Positions 45,774 to 54,417 of a stretch of DNA of 59,458 nt are shown one piece after another (positions within the stretch are counted from its first letter, which is position 1; each line of letters opens with the position of its first letter). This DNA comes from Chloroflexota bacterium (lineage in GTDB: Bacteria; Chloroflexota; Anaerolineae; Anaerolineales; Villigracilaceae): assembly GCA_016235425.1 (NCBI GenBank), contig JACRLC010000035.1, forward strand, positions 1 through 59,458, read 5' to 3'. The notes beneath the pieces are model-generated. The model was not told the DNA's origin, did not search any database, and worked only from the letters and a program-made list of their open reading frames with translations. The translations under genes and the position numbers were made by a program.

Positions 45774-46907
45774 ATGCTTCCGCACGGAGAAGAAAAACCT
45801 CCCAGTCGCCGCATGAAGCGCTACTGGAAAATTGCAGTACTGGCAAACATCAAGGATGAAAGCCAGCAGAAACCGGAAGGCGTCCCGCCAGACGCTTTCG
45901 CCGACTTTGACCATATCGAGACTGTAGACTCGCTTCGCTCCGCCCTCGAAACTGACGGCCATACAACAGTCTTTATTCAAGCTGACAGAGACCTCCCCTA
46001 CGCCCTGCGGGAGGAGCAACCCGACATATGCTTCAACATTGCCGAAGGCCTCGGCGGTGACGCGCGCGAAGCGCAGGTCCCTGCCCTGCTGGAGATGCAG
46101 GGAATTCCATATACCGGCTCGCGCGTCCTCACCAACGGCATCTCGCTGGATAAAACCCTCACCAAACGCATCTGGCGGGACAGGCGCCTGCCCGTTGCAC
46201 CGTTCCAGGAATTCACGATTGGCGATGAACCCATCCGCCCCGAATTGGAATTCCCGCTCTTCGTCAAACCCGCCCGCGAAGGGACCGGCATGGGCGTGGA
46301 CATGAATGCCATCGTCCACAACGAAAAGGAATTGCGCGACCGCGCCAACTACATCATCAACACCTACATGCAGCCTGCACTTGTGGAAACCTTCCTGCCA
46401 GGCCGCGAGTTCACCGTCGGGGTGATGGGCCGCGCCGACGCAAAACTATATTCACGTCACCCCGAATGGTATGAAAAGGATGGCTTTCACCGCTTCCCGA
46501 TCCTCGAACTGGACAGCAGCCGCTCGGTGACGCCGCTGGTTTACAGTCAGGCCGCGAAATCGAAGGAAGTCGGTGAGGAAGGCGCGCCGGGTTACTTCTG
46601 TCCCGCGCCCCTCGAACCCGAACTCGAAAAGAAGCTCAAGACCTTCGCCTTGCGCGCTCACCAACTCATCTACGCACTGGATATCTCACGCACAGACATC
46701 CGCCTCGATAAGGACGGCAATCCGCGCCTGATCGAGATCAATACCCTGCCCGGCCTCACCCCCGATTACAGCGACCTGTGTCTGCAAGCCAAATCCGAAG
46801 GCATCCGCTATGAAGATTTGATCCTGGATATCCTCTATCTCGGAGCGAGCCGCTGGGGAATGCTGGAGCCGCGCGAATATCCACAGGATACATCAAAGAA
46901 GAAATGA
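45774..46907 (+). CDS. D-alanine-D-alanine-ligase-like ATP-grasp enzyme
   Basis: A 377-residue ATP-grasp protein with the Ddl architecture: DICFNIAEGLGGDAREAQVP in the N-terminal domain, GIPYTGS, LFVKPAREGTGMGV in the ATP lid region, and RLIEINTLPGLTPDYSDL with the metal-binding Glu/Asn. It joins two amino acids with ATP. AAGGAG lies before the ATG, with a promoter at 45714-45741. The length is a little above Ddl (~310-360) because of the N-terminal extension. It could form the wall dipeptide or another dipeptide. Confidence 0.82.
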   Translation: MLPHGEEKPPSRRMKRYWKIAVLANIKDESQQKPEGVPPDAFADFDHIETVDSLRSALETDGHTTVFIQADRDLPYALREEQPDICFNIAEGLGGDAREAQVPALLEMQGIPYTGSRVLTNGISLDKTLTKRIWRDRRLPVAPFQEFTIGDEPIRPELEFPLFVKPAREGTGMGVDMNAIVHNEKELRDRANYIINTYMQPALVETFLPGREFTVGVMGRADAKLYSRHPEWYEKDGFHRFPILELDSSRSVTPLVYSQAAKSKEVGEEGAPGYFCPAPLEPELEKKLKTFALRAHQLIYALDISRTDIRLDKDGNPRLIEINTLPGLTPDYSDLCLQAKSEGIRYEDLILDILYLGASRWGMLEPREYPQDTSKKK

Positions 46908-46913
46908 GAATAA

Positions 46914-46941
46914 AACAGGCCTCGGGAACCCGAGGCCTGTT
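46914..46941. terminator. Bidirectional hairpin between convergent genes
   Basis: AACAGGCCTCGGG and CCCGAGGCCTGTT form a perfect 13-bp stem with a 2-nt loop, between the ligase gene and the leftward cytochrome gene. Confidence 0.75.
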
Positions 46942-46960
46942 GATTCATTGAAGTGCTTTC

Positions 46961-49180
46961 TTAATCGTCGTCATCGTCACCGCCTCCATCGCCGTCGCCG
47001 CCACCATCCCCCCCACCATCATCATCGCCGCCGCCATCACCATCATGGCAGGCCGTGCACGTTGCAGAATGTAACGAGGAGGTATGGCACGTCCGGCATG
47101 AGGTATGGCCGTGGTTTACGCCGCTGCCGCCTTCATCTGCAATGCCTGGATGCGAACCGTGATACGACGCGGACCAGTTGCTCGTGTTATGACATTCGGC
47201 GCAATTCGTGCCAAACATTCCGGCGTGAAATGCAGGATCGCCATGACAGGAAACACAAGCCGAAGACAACCCGGAGAACTGCCCGCCCGTATGACAGCGC
47301 TGGCAGGCTAAACTGGCGTGATCACCCGTGAGAGGGAATCCGCTCAAGTTGTGATCGAACGCCGCGCCTTTCCAGCTTGAGGTGTTGTGGCAGGAGGCGC
47401 AATTTGTGCCGAACTGCCCGCCATGTTTATCATCCCCGCGATGACAGGAATAACAATCCCTGGGCGTGCCTTTGTACACGCCGTTTTGATGGCAGTTCGC
47501 GCAAGCCACATTGGTGTGCGCCCCGGTCAATGGGAAGCCCGAGAGGTTGTGATTAAACGCCGCGCCCTTCCAGCTCAATGTATTATGGCAGGAGGAGCAA
47601 TCGGTCCCGAACTGTCCGCCATGCTTATCGTCCGAACGATGGCAGGAGTAACAGTCTTTGGGCGTGCCTTTATATACGCCATTCTGATGGCAACTCGTAC
47701 AAGCCGCGCCGATATGCGCGCCGGTCAATGGGAAGCCCGAAAGGTTGTGATCGAACGCCGCGCCCTTCCAGCTTGAGGTGGTATGACAGGAGGCGCAATC
47801 GGTTCCGAACTGTCCGCTATGTTTATCGTCTGAACGGTGGCAGGAATAACAATCCTGCGGCGTGCCTTTATAAACGCCATTCGGATGGCAGTTCGCGCAG
47901 GCCACATTGACGTGCGCGCCGGTCAAATGGAACGCGGCCAGGTTGTGGTCGAATTTCGCGGGTTTCCAGGCATCGGTAGTGTGGCAGGAGGCGCAATCGG
48001 TGCCGAAGCGGCCCTCGTGCGGCTCATCCGCGTAATGGCAGGAGTTGCAGTCCATCGGTGTGCCTTTGAAGACGCCGTTTTGATGGCACGTCTCACAGGC
48101 AACGCTGACGTGTGCGCCGGTCAACGGGAAGGCGAACACGGAATGGTTTACCTTGACCAGATCCCAGCCCGCGGTTGAATGGCAGGCCGCGCAATCGGAG
48201 CCAAGCTGACCGTTGTGATGATCGTCCGCGAGATGGCAGGAGGCACAATCCTTTGCAGTGCCGTGATAAATTCCTCCCGCGTGGCAGCTTTCGCAGGCAA
48301 CGTCCACATGCTTCCCGTCCAGTGCAAAACCTGTCAGGCTGTGATCGAACGTGAAGGGTTCCCAATTATCGCTTGTATGGCAGGCGGCGCAATTCGTGCC
48401 AAAGCGGCCCGCGTGCGCGTCATCCTGTTGGTGGCAGGAAAAACAATCCTGCGGCGCGGACTGCAAACCTGTGAGTGTATGCGCGTTCAAGTGGCAGGAC
48501 GCGCAAGCCGCGTCAGTGTGCTGTCCTGTCAGGGGAAACGCGGCCAGCTTATGGTCGAAGTTTGAACCGAGCGTCTCGAGGCCGTCGTGACAGGCCAGGC
48601 AGTCGAATCCAAAATCCAACGCGTGCGCCTGTGTAAAATCTACATCCATTGAGTAATGACAGTTCACACAGGTGGACATATCGAAGGAATTGCCGTAGCC
48701 GTTTGTGTGGCAGTCACCGCAAAGGAACGGACTGCGGTCCGCTTTTTGTTGGTGGGAGGCAAGCGCAAAATCCAGGTTGGTGTGCGGAAAATCTTCCAGG
48801 TCCATATCCACGAGTGAGGCGTGCGCGCCGCGATGCTCAGGATGACAAGCCCTGCAATTGCGACGCGGGAATCCCACGGACAGGACCCCGTGCAGGCTGT
48901 TGGTTGATCCCAACTCAACGTGGATCTGAACGTGGCAGGCCATACAGCGGTCCGACATCGTATCCGCGTCCCACGGCGCGGCATGGCAGGCTTTACACTC
49001 GCCGCCGATCTCCATGTGTGAGGCAACGCCGCCCAGCGTTTCCTCGCCCAGCTCCGCATTCAAGCCGCCGGCGCTGAACAACGAACCGCCGCCGGTGTAC
49101 ACATTTCCGGCAATCGCCAGGATCGTGATCAGCGCGGAAGCGAATGCGGGAAATGAAAGACATCCCAGACTCCTCCTCAT
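46961..49180 (-). CDS. 29-heme c-type cytochrome with tandem three-heme repeats
   Basis: A 739-residue protein with 29 CxxCH motifs by my count. After an N-terminal anchor/signal (FASALITILAIAGNVYTGGG) come single motifs (CKACH, CMACH, CRACH), then about seven tandem units of ~65 residues. Each unit has three hemes in the order CASCHTTSSWKGAAFDHNLS, ACTSCHQNGVYKGTP, CYSCHRSDDKHGGQFG. The C-terminus is a 26-residue Gly/Asp stretch. The protein should be outside the membrane and act as a long electron conduit. ATG 49180 is chosen for AGAGGAG upstream and alignment with the paralogue. It is the last gene of the operon. Confidence 0.92.
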   Translation of the reverse strand: MRRSLGCLSFPAFASALITILAIAGNVYTGGGSLFSAGGLNAELGEETLGGVASHMEIGGECKACHAAPWDADTMSDRCMACHVQIHVELGSTNSLHGVLSVGFPRRNCRACHPEHRGAHASLVDMDLEDFPHTNLDFALASHQQKADRSPFLCGDCHTNGYGNSFDMSTCVNCHYSMDVDFTQAHALDFGFDCLACHDGLETLGSNFDHKLAAFPLTGQHTDAACASCHLNAHTLTGLQSAPQDCFSCHQQDDAHAGRFGTNCAACHTSDNWEPFTFDHSLTGFALDGKHVDVACESCHAGGIYHGTAKDCASCHLADDHHNGQLGSDCAACHSTAGWDLVKVNHSVFAFPLTGAHVSVACETCHQNGVFKGTPMDCNSCHYADEPHEGRFGTDCASCHTTDAWKPAKFDHNLAAFHLTGAHVNVACANCHPNGVYKGTPQDCYSCHRSDDKHSGQFGTDCASCHTTSSWKGAAFDHNLSGFPLTGAHIGAACTSCHQNGVYKGTPKDCYSCHRSDDKHGGQFGTDCSSCHNTLSWKGAAFNHNLSGFPLTGAHTNVACANCHQNGVYKGTPRDCYSCHRGDDKHGGQFGTNCASCHNTSSWKGAAFDHNLSGFPLTGDHASLACQRCHTGGQFSGLSSACVSCHGDPAFHAGMFGTNCAECHNTSNWSASYHGSHPGIADEGGSGVNHGHTSCRTCHTSSLHSATCTACHDGDGGGDDDGGGDGGGDGDGGGDDDDD

Positions 49181-49290
49181 TGCATGCTCCTCTAAAAGTT
49201 TTGCCCTAAATAGTTTCTCTTTGGCGGTCCGCGTTGCCGATGCGTTGGACACATCGGCAACGCGGGCAAGGTATCCTTCTACCGCTTGTT

Positions 49291-49358
49291 GCGTAAATAA
49301 CTAAACTTTTTGTCGAAAATTACGAGAAGATTTCAAACTCTGGTTTAGTTATTTATGC
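49291..49358. other. Inverted repeat between the two cytochrome genes
   Basis: GCGTAAATAACTAAAC (49291-49306) and GTTTAGTTATTTATGC (49343-49358) are complementary but for one base. It could be a terminator/processing hairpin, an operator, or a MITE remnant like that at 36728 (shared TGCGTAA). Confidence 0.5.
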
Positions 49359-49370
49359 GGTACTCTGTAA

Positions 49371-51008
49371 CTAATCGTCATGCTCGCGCCCATCGGCATG
49401 ACATTTCACACAATTTTGGAAATCGGAGATGCCTTCCTCCAAATGCTCTCCGCGTATATTGGACTCGGTATGTTCATGACATCCATAGCAGGTGTAGGTG
49501 GCATAGTTGACTGGATGGCATGTGACACAGGAGACATTTCCGCCTTCGCCGTGATTCAAGGGGAAGGTATGTTGCCCGTTGAACTCGGCGGGAGTCCATG
49601 CAGTGGTGCTGTGGCACACGGCGCATTCTGTGCCGAACTGGCCCAAATGCTCGGCTGGCTCGGCATGGCAGGAAACACAACTCGTCCCCAGCCCCGCAAA
49701 TTGACCGTTCGTGTGGCAACGTTCGCAGGCCAAATTTACGTGCGCGCCGGTCAATGGGAAGTTCGAGAGGTTGTGGTCGAAGACCGCGCCTTCCCAACTG
49801 CTGGCGGCATGACACGCAGAGCAGTCGGTTCCAAATTGACCGTTGTGCTCATCATCCTTTTGATGACATGAATAGCAGTCTGAAGGTGTGCCATCGAACA
49901 CATTATTCACATGACATTCCTCACAACGAACTTGAACATGGGCGCCTTCCAGCTTGAACGCGAAACGGTCGTGGTCAATCGAAGCATTGTCCCAATCGGA
50001 AGGAGTGTGGCAGGCGGCGCAATCCTGGCCGTATTGACCGTTGTGTTCATCGTCGCCGCTATGGCAGGAGTAACAGTCGGTGGGCGTGCCCTGGTAAACG
50101 CCATTCTGGTGACATTGATCGCAGGCAACTTCGCCGTGCTCGCCTTCCAATTTAAAGGCGGAAAGATTGTGGTCGAAACTCGCAGGCTTCCAGCCGCCGG
50201 CGGTATGGCACACGGCGCAATCCTGACCGAACTTGCCTTGATGCGCGTCGTTTGAATAATGGCACGAATAACAATCCTGCGGCGCGGTTTGCAACGCGGT
50301 CAAGTTGTGCGCGTCGAGGTGGCACCTCGAGCAGGTGACGTTGGCATGTTCACCGCTTAACTTAAACGCAAAAGAATTGTGGCTGAAGTCATCGCCGAAC
50401 CTGTCCACACCATCGTGGCAGGCGAGACAATCCGTCCCGAAGGAGAGCACGTGTGCCTGGGTGAAGACAATGTCCATTTGACGGTGGCAACTGTCGCAGG
50501 AGTCTGAAGCGAAGTTCGTCACGTCGTCTGGATGGCAATCCTGGCAGGTAAACGCTTCACGCGTGACCTTTTGCTGGTGTCCGTTTAAAGAGAATCCCAT
50601 CGCATCGTGAGGGAACACGTTATTTTTCAAGTCGGTGAGCGGAGCCGAGGGACCGCGATGTTCGGGATGACAATCACGACATGCAAGGTTGGGACTCTTG
50701 TCCATGAGCGTGCCATGCAGTTCGGCCACATTGAACATTTGCGCGGCAATATCGGTGTGACACTTGACGCAACGGTCGGCCATCGTTTCGCCTTCCCACG
50801 GTGCGGCGTGACAACCCTTGCATTCCGTGATTTGCGCGTGCGTCGAAACATTGCCGTACACGTCAGTTCCTTCGTTGACATTATTCAGCGGCCCTGCCGT
50901 AAACATCTGGCTTCCGCTGGCGAACGCGATCCCCACGATCGCGAGTGTGGTAATCAGCGCGGCGAATAAACCCGTGCTGGTAAAACAACCCAATCTGCTC
51001 GATTGCAT
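49371..51008 (-). CDS. 21-heme c-type cytochrome
   Basis: A 545-residue paralogue of the downstream gene with 21 CxxCH motifs by my count. The N-terminal anchor (GLFAALITTLAIVGIAFASG) and the first motifs (CKGCHAAPW, CVKCH, CRDCHPEHRG) match the 29-heme protein. It has fewer tandem units (CYSCHSGDDEHNGQYG, CAACHTPSDW) and ends with CYGCHEH and CVKCHADGREHDD without the acidic tail. It probably receives electrons from the adjacent membrane cytochrome b. Confidence 0.92.
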   Translation of the reverse strand: MQSSRLGCFTSTGLFAALITTLAIVGIAFASGSQMFTAGPLNNVNEGTDVYGNVSTHAQITECKGCHAAPWEGETMADRCVKCHTDIAAQMFNVAELHGTLMDKSPNLACRDCHPEHRGPSAPLTDLKNNVFPHDAMGFSLNGHQQKVTREAFTCQDCHPDDVTNFASDSCDSCHRQMDIVFTQAHVLSFGTDCLACHDGVDRFGDDFSHNSFAFKLSGEHANVTCSRCHLDAHNLTALQTAPQDCYSCHYSNDAHQGKFGQDCAVCHTAGGWKPASFDHNLSAFKLEGEHGEVACDQCHQNGVYQGTPTDCYSCHSGDDEHNGQYGQDCAACHTPSDWDNASIDHDRFAFKLEGAHVQVRCEECHVNNVFDGTPSDCYSCHQKDDEHNGQFGTDCSACHAASSWEGAVFDHNLSNFPLTGAHVNLACERCHTNGQFAGLGTSCVSCHAEPAEHLGQFGTECAVCHSTTAWTPAEFNGQHTFPLNHGEGGNVSCVTCHPVNYATYTCYGCHEHTESNIRGEHLEEGISDFQNCVKCHADGREHDD

Positions 51009-51017
51009 GGGGCCTCC

Positions 51018-51572
51018 CTATTTCAGGAACGTTGCGTAATAGAGCGCCGCACCTACATGGACAAAGGCGGAAATAAACAACGCCATGCCAATGGGAATGT
51101 GGATGGTATGCCAGAGCGACATGAGTCTGCGCGCCTGCCTGAGCGCAGCTTCCGAAAGCGTGCCTTCGATTTCAAGTCCGTCCAGCGTGCGCGGGATGCG
51201 CGTGTAAATGTAGCGCCCGATGAAACCACTGATGACAATGACAATCGTGAACAACGTCGTCACGCCTGCCAGGCCGTTGAATTTCCAGGACGAATGCAGA
51301 AGCACCATGTACGGCCCAACGAGACCGGTGAAAATATGAAATTGAAGCCACGTGGACATCCTGCCCCACGACGCACTCCGACTGCGCTTCCTCAGGCTGT
51401 AGAGCGTTTCGGTCATCAACATCAGGATGAACCCGAAGATGCCAATCGAATGGCCGAACAACTCACTCGCCGCCGGGATCTCACGCGTGAAAAAAACGAC
51501 CGCGATGTAGATCCCCGTGATCAAAATCCCAAACACGAACGCCAACCAAAGTTCCCTGTTCCCTCGCAACAT
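51018..51572 (-). CDS. Membrane cytochrome b-type protein
   Basis: A 184-residue protein with four to five membrane segments and His pairs suited to heme b: LQFHIFTGLVGPYMVLLHSS in the middle and LWHTIHIPIGMALFISAFVH near the C-terminus. It would take electrons from quinol or an inner redox partner and pass them to the cytochromes outside. GGAG lies before the ATG. It ends 9 nt before the 21-heme gene. Confidence 0.75.
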   Translation of the reverse strand: MLRGNRELWLAFVFGILITGIYIAVVFFTREIPAASELFGHSIGIFGFILMLMTETLYSLRKRSRSASWGRMSTWLQFHIFTGLVGPYMVLLHSSWKFNGLAGVTTLFTIVIVISGFIGRYIYTRIPRTLDGLEIEGTLSEAALRQARRLMSLWHTIHIPIGMALFISAFVHVGAALYYATFLK

Positions 51573-51616
51573 ACTGCCCTCTCCTCGATATTTATTTATT
51601 TTCTCGCCTTACGCGC

Positions 51617-51690
51617 CCTCACCCTAACCTCTCCCAAAGGGAGAGGGGACTCCCTTCCCATCTCGGGGGAAGGGCTGGGGATGAGGGAGA
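51617..51690. repeat. GC-rich dispersed palindromic repeat, second copy (inverted)
   Basis: CCTCTCCCAAAGGGAGAGG and CTTCCCATCTCGGGGGAAG, nearly the reverse complement of the copy at 11706-11781. It separates the oxidoreductase and cytochrome b genes within an otherwise tight operon. Confidence 0.8.
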
Positions 51691-51694
51691 GAAA

Positions 51695-53005
51695 CTACAA
51701 CGCCGCTTCTCTTCTCCACATCGTCCAGAAATCCGCGATCAAATCCGCGATGGGCGCATCCGGTTGCAGGAGATGATTGCGGATCGGTGAAATATCCGCG
51801 CCATTGGCGATTATCTTCTGCAGAGGCGTGGAGAGGGTTTGATCACCCATCACCACCGCTCCGATCAAGGTCTTCTCACCGACCAACAGGCGGATGTGGT
51901 TTACGTCAAAGCCCGTCTGCGCCACGATTGCATCCGGCAGTTGACGCCACGTCTCGCTGTCGCCGCGCGCGACGCCAAGCACATCCTCGTCACGGCCATG
52001 CCCCACCGCGCCGATGATGGTTGTCGTCAAACCGGCCAGCCGCGTCACATTGAACGGTGGAGATTTGAGATACGCCTTCTTCTTCCCGGCCATGTTAAGT
52101 CCCGCCACATAGCCCTGTTCGCGCGCCGGAGTCCACAAACTATCCAGCACCGAACGCCCGGTCAATGGATCGTAAGCCTGAGCCACATCACCCGCCGCAA
52201 AAATATCGGGGTCGTTCGTCTGCAAATGCTCGTTGACCAGAATGCCGCGGTCCACGGCCAAATCGCTTGCGCGCGCCAACTCCAGCCGCGGGCGGATGCC
52301 AATCGCGTACGCCACCATGTCGCATTTCATCGTCCGCCCGTCCAGCAGGCGAATCCCTGAAACGTGATTGTTCCTGCCTTTAATTTCAACCAACTCGGCG
52401 TGGTAGTGCAACGTCACGCCCTCAGCCTGCAAACGTCCCTCCACCGAGCGCGATTCGCGCTCATCGAGCACGTTGCTCCAATATCTGTCACCGCGCAGGA
52501 GATAATGAACGGTCACGCCGCGCGCCAGCAGTCCCTCGGTCAGTTCAAGCGCGGTAATGCCGCCGCCCACCACAACCGCCGTCTTGCCGCGTTTTGCTAG
52601 TTTCAGGATATGCTTTGCATCGTTCAGATGATCGAGCTTGACCACGCCCTCAAGTTTTGCGCCCGGCACTTCCAGCGGGACAGCCTGCGCCCCAACTGCA
52701 ATCAGCAACCGATCATATTTAAGACGCTTTGCCCCGTCTATTTCAAGGGTATGTTCCGCGCACGAGATATGGGTTACTCTGGCCCTGAGAAAACCGAAAT
52801 TCAATTGCTCGTACGCTTCGCGCGAACGAGGAAACAAAGCCTTGTCATGAAGTTCGCCGGTCAGGTAGTAAGCCAGCCCGGGCCGCGAATAGAAACCGTG
52901 CGGATCGTCGCCGATCATCACGACCTCACCCGCCTTATCAACCGAACGAATCGCCTCAATCGCGGCAATCCCTGCCACACCCGAACCGATAATTACGTAT
53001 CTCAT
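51695..53005 (-). CDS. FAD/NAD(P)-dependent oxidoreductase (NADH:rubredoxin/nitrite-reductase type)
   Basis: A 436-residue pyridine nucleotide-disulfide family protein: FAD site MRYVIIGSGVAGIAAIEAI, NAD site GKTAVVVGGGITALELTEGL, and FAD-closing NDPDIFAAGDVAQ. No CxxxxC redox disulfide is seen, as in NADH:ferredoxin/rubredoxin reductases. It could pass electrons between NAD(P)H and the ferredoxin just upstream. GGAGGG lies before ATG 53005, which overlaps the ferredoxin stop by 4 nt. Confidence 0.88.
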   Translation of the reverse strand: MRYVIIGSGVAGIAAIEAIRSVDKAGEVVMIGDDPHGFYSRPGLAYYLTGELHDKALFPRSREAYEQLNFGFLRARVTHISCAEHTLEIDGAKRLKYDRLLIAVGAQAVPLEVPGAKLEGVVKLDHLNDAKHILKLAKRGKTAVVVGGGITALELTEGLLARGVTVHYLLRGDRYWSNVLDERESRSVEGRLQAEGVTLHYHAELVEIKGRNNHVSGIRLLDGRTMKCDMVAYAIGIRPRLELARASDLAVDRGILVNEHLQTNDPDIFAAGDVAQAYDPLTGRSVLDSLWTPAREQGYVAGLNMAGKKKAYLKSPPFNVTRLAGLTTTIIGAVGHGRDEDVLGVARGDSETWRQLPDAIVAQTGFDVNHIRLLVGEKTLIGAVVMGDQTLSTPLQKIIANGADISPIRNHLLQPDAPIADLIADFWTMWRREAAL

Positions 53006-53268
53006 TCGTCCCTCCGCTCGAACAAGTCCGTGCGCTCGAACCGCAACACCCCGCGCGGACAACGCGCTACACACTCACCGCACGTCAGGCACTCGCTCCT
53101 CGTCACAGCTTCACCGCGCCAGGCATGAGCGCGCACGTCAATCCCAATTGGGCAGTTGTATGTGCAAATCCCGCATTGGACACAGCGCGCACCGTCAGGC
53201 ACCACGTGCCCAGCCGCGAGTGCCGTGCGCTTTGTCGAGTCGTTTTTAAATATATTCAAAAATGCCAC
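53002..53268 (-). CDS. 2x[4Fe-4S] ferredoxin
   Basis: An 88-residue protein with two cluster motifs, CVQCGICTYNCPIGIDV and CLTCGECVARCPRGVLRF, each followed by Pro. It is a soluble electron carrier that starts the leftward electron-transfer operon. Its stop overlaps the ATG of the oxidoreductase (ATGA), so the two are translationally coupled. Confidence 0.9.
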   Translation of the reverse strand: MAFLNIFKNDSTKRTALAAGHVVPDGARCVQCGICTYNCPIGIDVRAHAWRGEAVTRSECLTCGECVARCPRGVLRFERTDLFERRDE

Positions 53269-53380
53269 GGAACCCTCCCAGATTCAGTCGGTCAGCCCAT
53301 TATAAAGTTACGATCTTCACGCACAATATACTACACACTCCATTAACATTAGATGACAAAAAAGCAATTAACAAAAATAA

Positions 53381-53412
53381 AAACAGGGTCACCTTTCGGC
53401 AACCCTGTTTGT
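53381..53412 (-). terminator. Terminator of the cold-shock gene (minus strand)
   Basis: AAACAGGGT and AACCCTGTTT form a stem; on the minus strand the A-rich stretch 53371-53383 becomes a T-tract. Confidence 0.75.
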
Positions 53413-53442
53413 TCGCAAAACTTCAGCCGTCAAGGCTCAGTC

Positions 53443-53655
53443 TTACGAGAGCGGGACTACATTGGCGGCCTGCAAGCCCTTCGGCCCATCCTCGATGGAA
53501 AACTCCACCTTCTGTTCGGCCTCCAACTTGCGGTAGCCATCGGACTGAATGGCGGTGTAATGAACGAAAACATCCTCACCACCATCGCGGCCAATGAAGC
53601 CATAGCCCTTGGTCGCATTGAACCACTTGACGGTTCCAACAAATCGCTCAGACAT
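53443..53655 (-). CDS. Cold-shock domain protein
   Basis: A 70-residue CspA-type protein: [20 protein letters not shown] (RNP1) and [10 protein letters not shown] (RNP2). It binds single-stranded RNA/DNA as an RNA chaperone. AGGAG precedes the ATG and a long A/T-rich leader is upstream. It is monocistronic, with its own terminator. Confidence 0.95.
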   Translation of the reverse strand: MSERFVGTVKWFNATKGYGFIGRDGGEDVFVHYTAIQSDGYRKLEAEQKVEFSIEDGPKGLQAANVVPLS

Positions 53656-53760
53656 CTTTCATTTCTCCTGCTGAGAATAAAATTATGCCCGTTCACCTTT
53701 ACGCTTTCAAAGGCGATCCGGGCACGCTGGACGCAAGATTATCACGCCTATTCTGACGTG

Positions 53761-54417
53761 TCAAGATTTTAACTTCTTCTTAATGGACGCGTATCGAGAG
53801 ACCAGATGGAACCATGGAGGCGACCACTTCACCCGCGGAATCCCCCGTTTAATGACCTCCCGCATCTCTCCCGGACCTGTAAACTGGTCCAGCAGCATGA
53901 CAGACCTCCCCACCTCGAAAGCCGCGTGCGCGTCCGACCCGACAGTCCCCGCTATATTGTGGATCTCCGCAAATTCCCTGGCGCGGCGATTAAATGAAGG
54001 CGACATACAGCGCGAGTTAAACACCTCAATCGCATCCACCTCTGGAAGAATCTCCAATAAGTCTGCTTCATCCCAGCCTCCCTGCCGCAACACATCAAAC
54101 GGATGCGACACGCTGATAAACGCCCCCTGCTCCTTCAAACGATGGATCGTCTCCTGCGGCGAAAGCCCGCGCGGAATCTCCTCCCGCACAAACGCCGCCA
54201 GAATTTCCCCGCGCGTCGTCATGATCTCCTCCCCCACAATCACCAACTCCGGGTCAATGGCCTGGGCCTCGAGCGCGCCGCCAATCGAGTTGTGGTCGGT
54301 GATGATGACGCGGTCAATCCCCTTGCGGCGGGCAGCCTTTACTAAATCCGCAGGGCGGGTGAGAGAGTCTTTGGAGAAGCAGGTGTGGCAGTGGAATTCG
54401 ATGGAAAGTATGGTCAA
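53761..54417 (-). CDS. PHP-domain phosphoesterase
   Basis: A 218-residue PHP domain protein: IEFHCHTCFSKDS with metal ligands H9 and H11, then VIITDHNSIGG, VIVGEEIMTTRGE and the C-terminal GTVGSDAHAAFEVG. It is expected to hydrolyse phosphoester bonds with two or three metal ions. The start is TTG at 54417, directly after and in the same frame as the stop (TAA) of the upstream gene; GAGGAG lies just upstream. No later start would keep the His motif. Its position makes it the last gene of the SPFH/KAP operon. Confidence 0.85.
   Translation of the reverse strand: MTILSIEFHCHTCFSKDSLTRPADLVKAARRKGIDRVIITDHNSIGGALEAQAIDPELVIVGEEIMTTRGEILAAFVREEIPRGLSPQETIHRLKEQGAFISVSHPFDVLRQGGWDEADLLEILPEVDAIEVFNSRCMSPSFNRRAREFAEIHNIAGTVGSDAHAAFEVGRSVMLLDQFTGPGEMREVIKRGIPRVKWSPPWFHLVSRYASIKKKLKS

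Noticed and set aside
47000-48600. CRISPR-like or satellite tandem repeats
   Set aside because: The periodicity is explained by ~65-residue heme units in an intact reading frame; no spacer structure.
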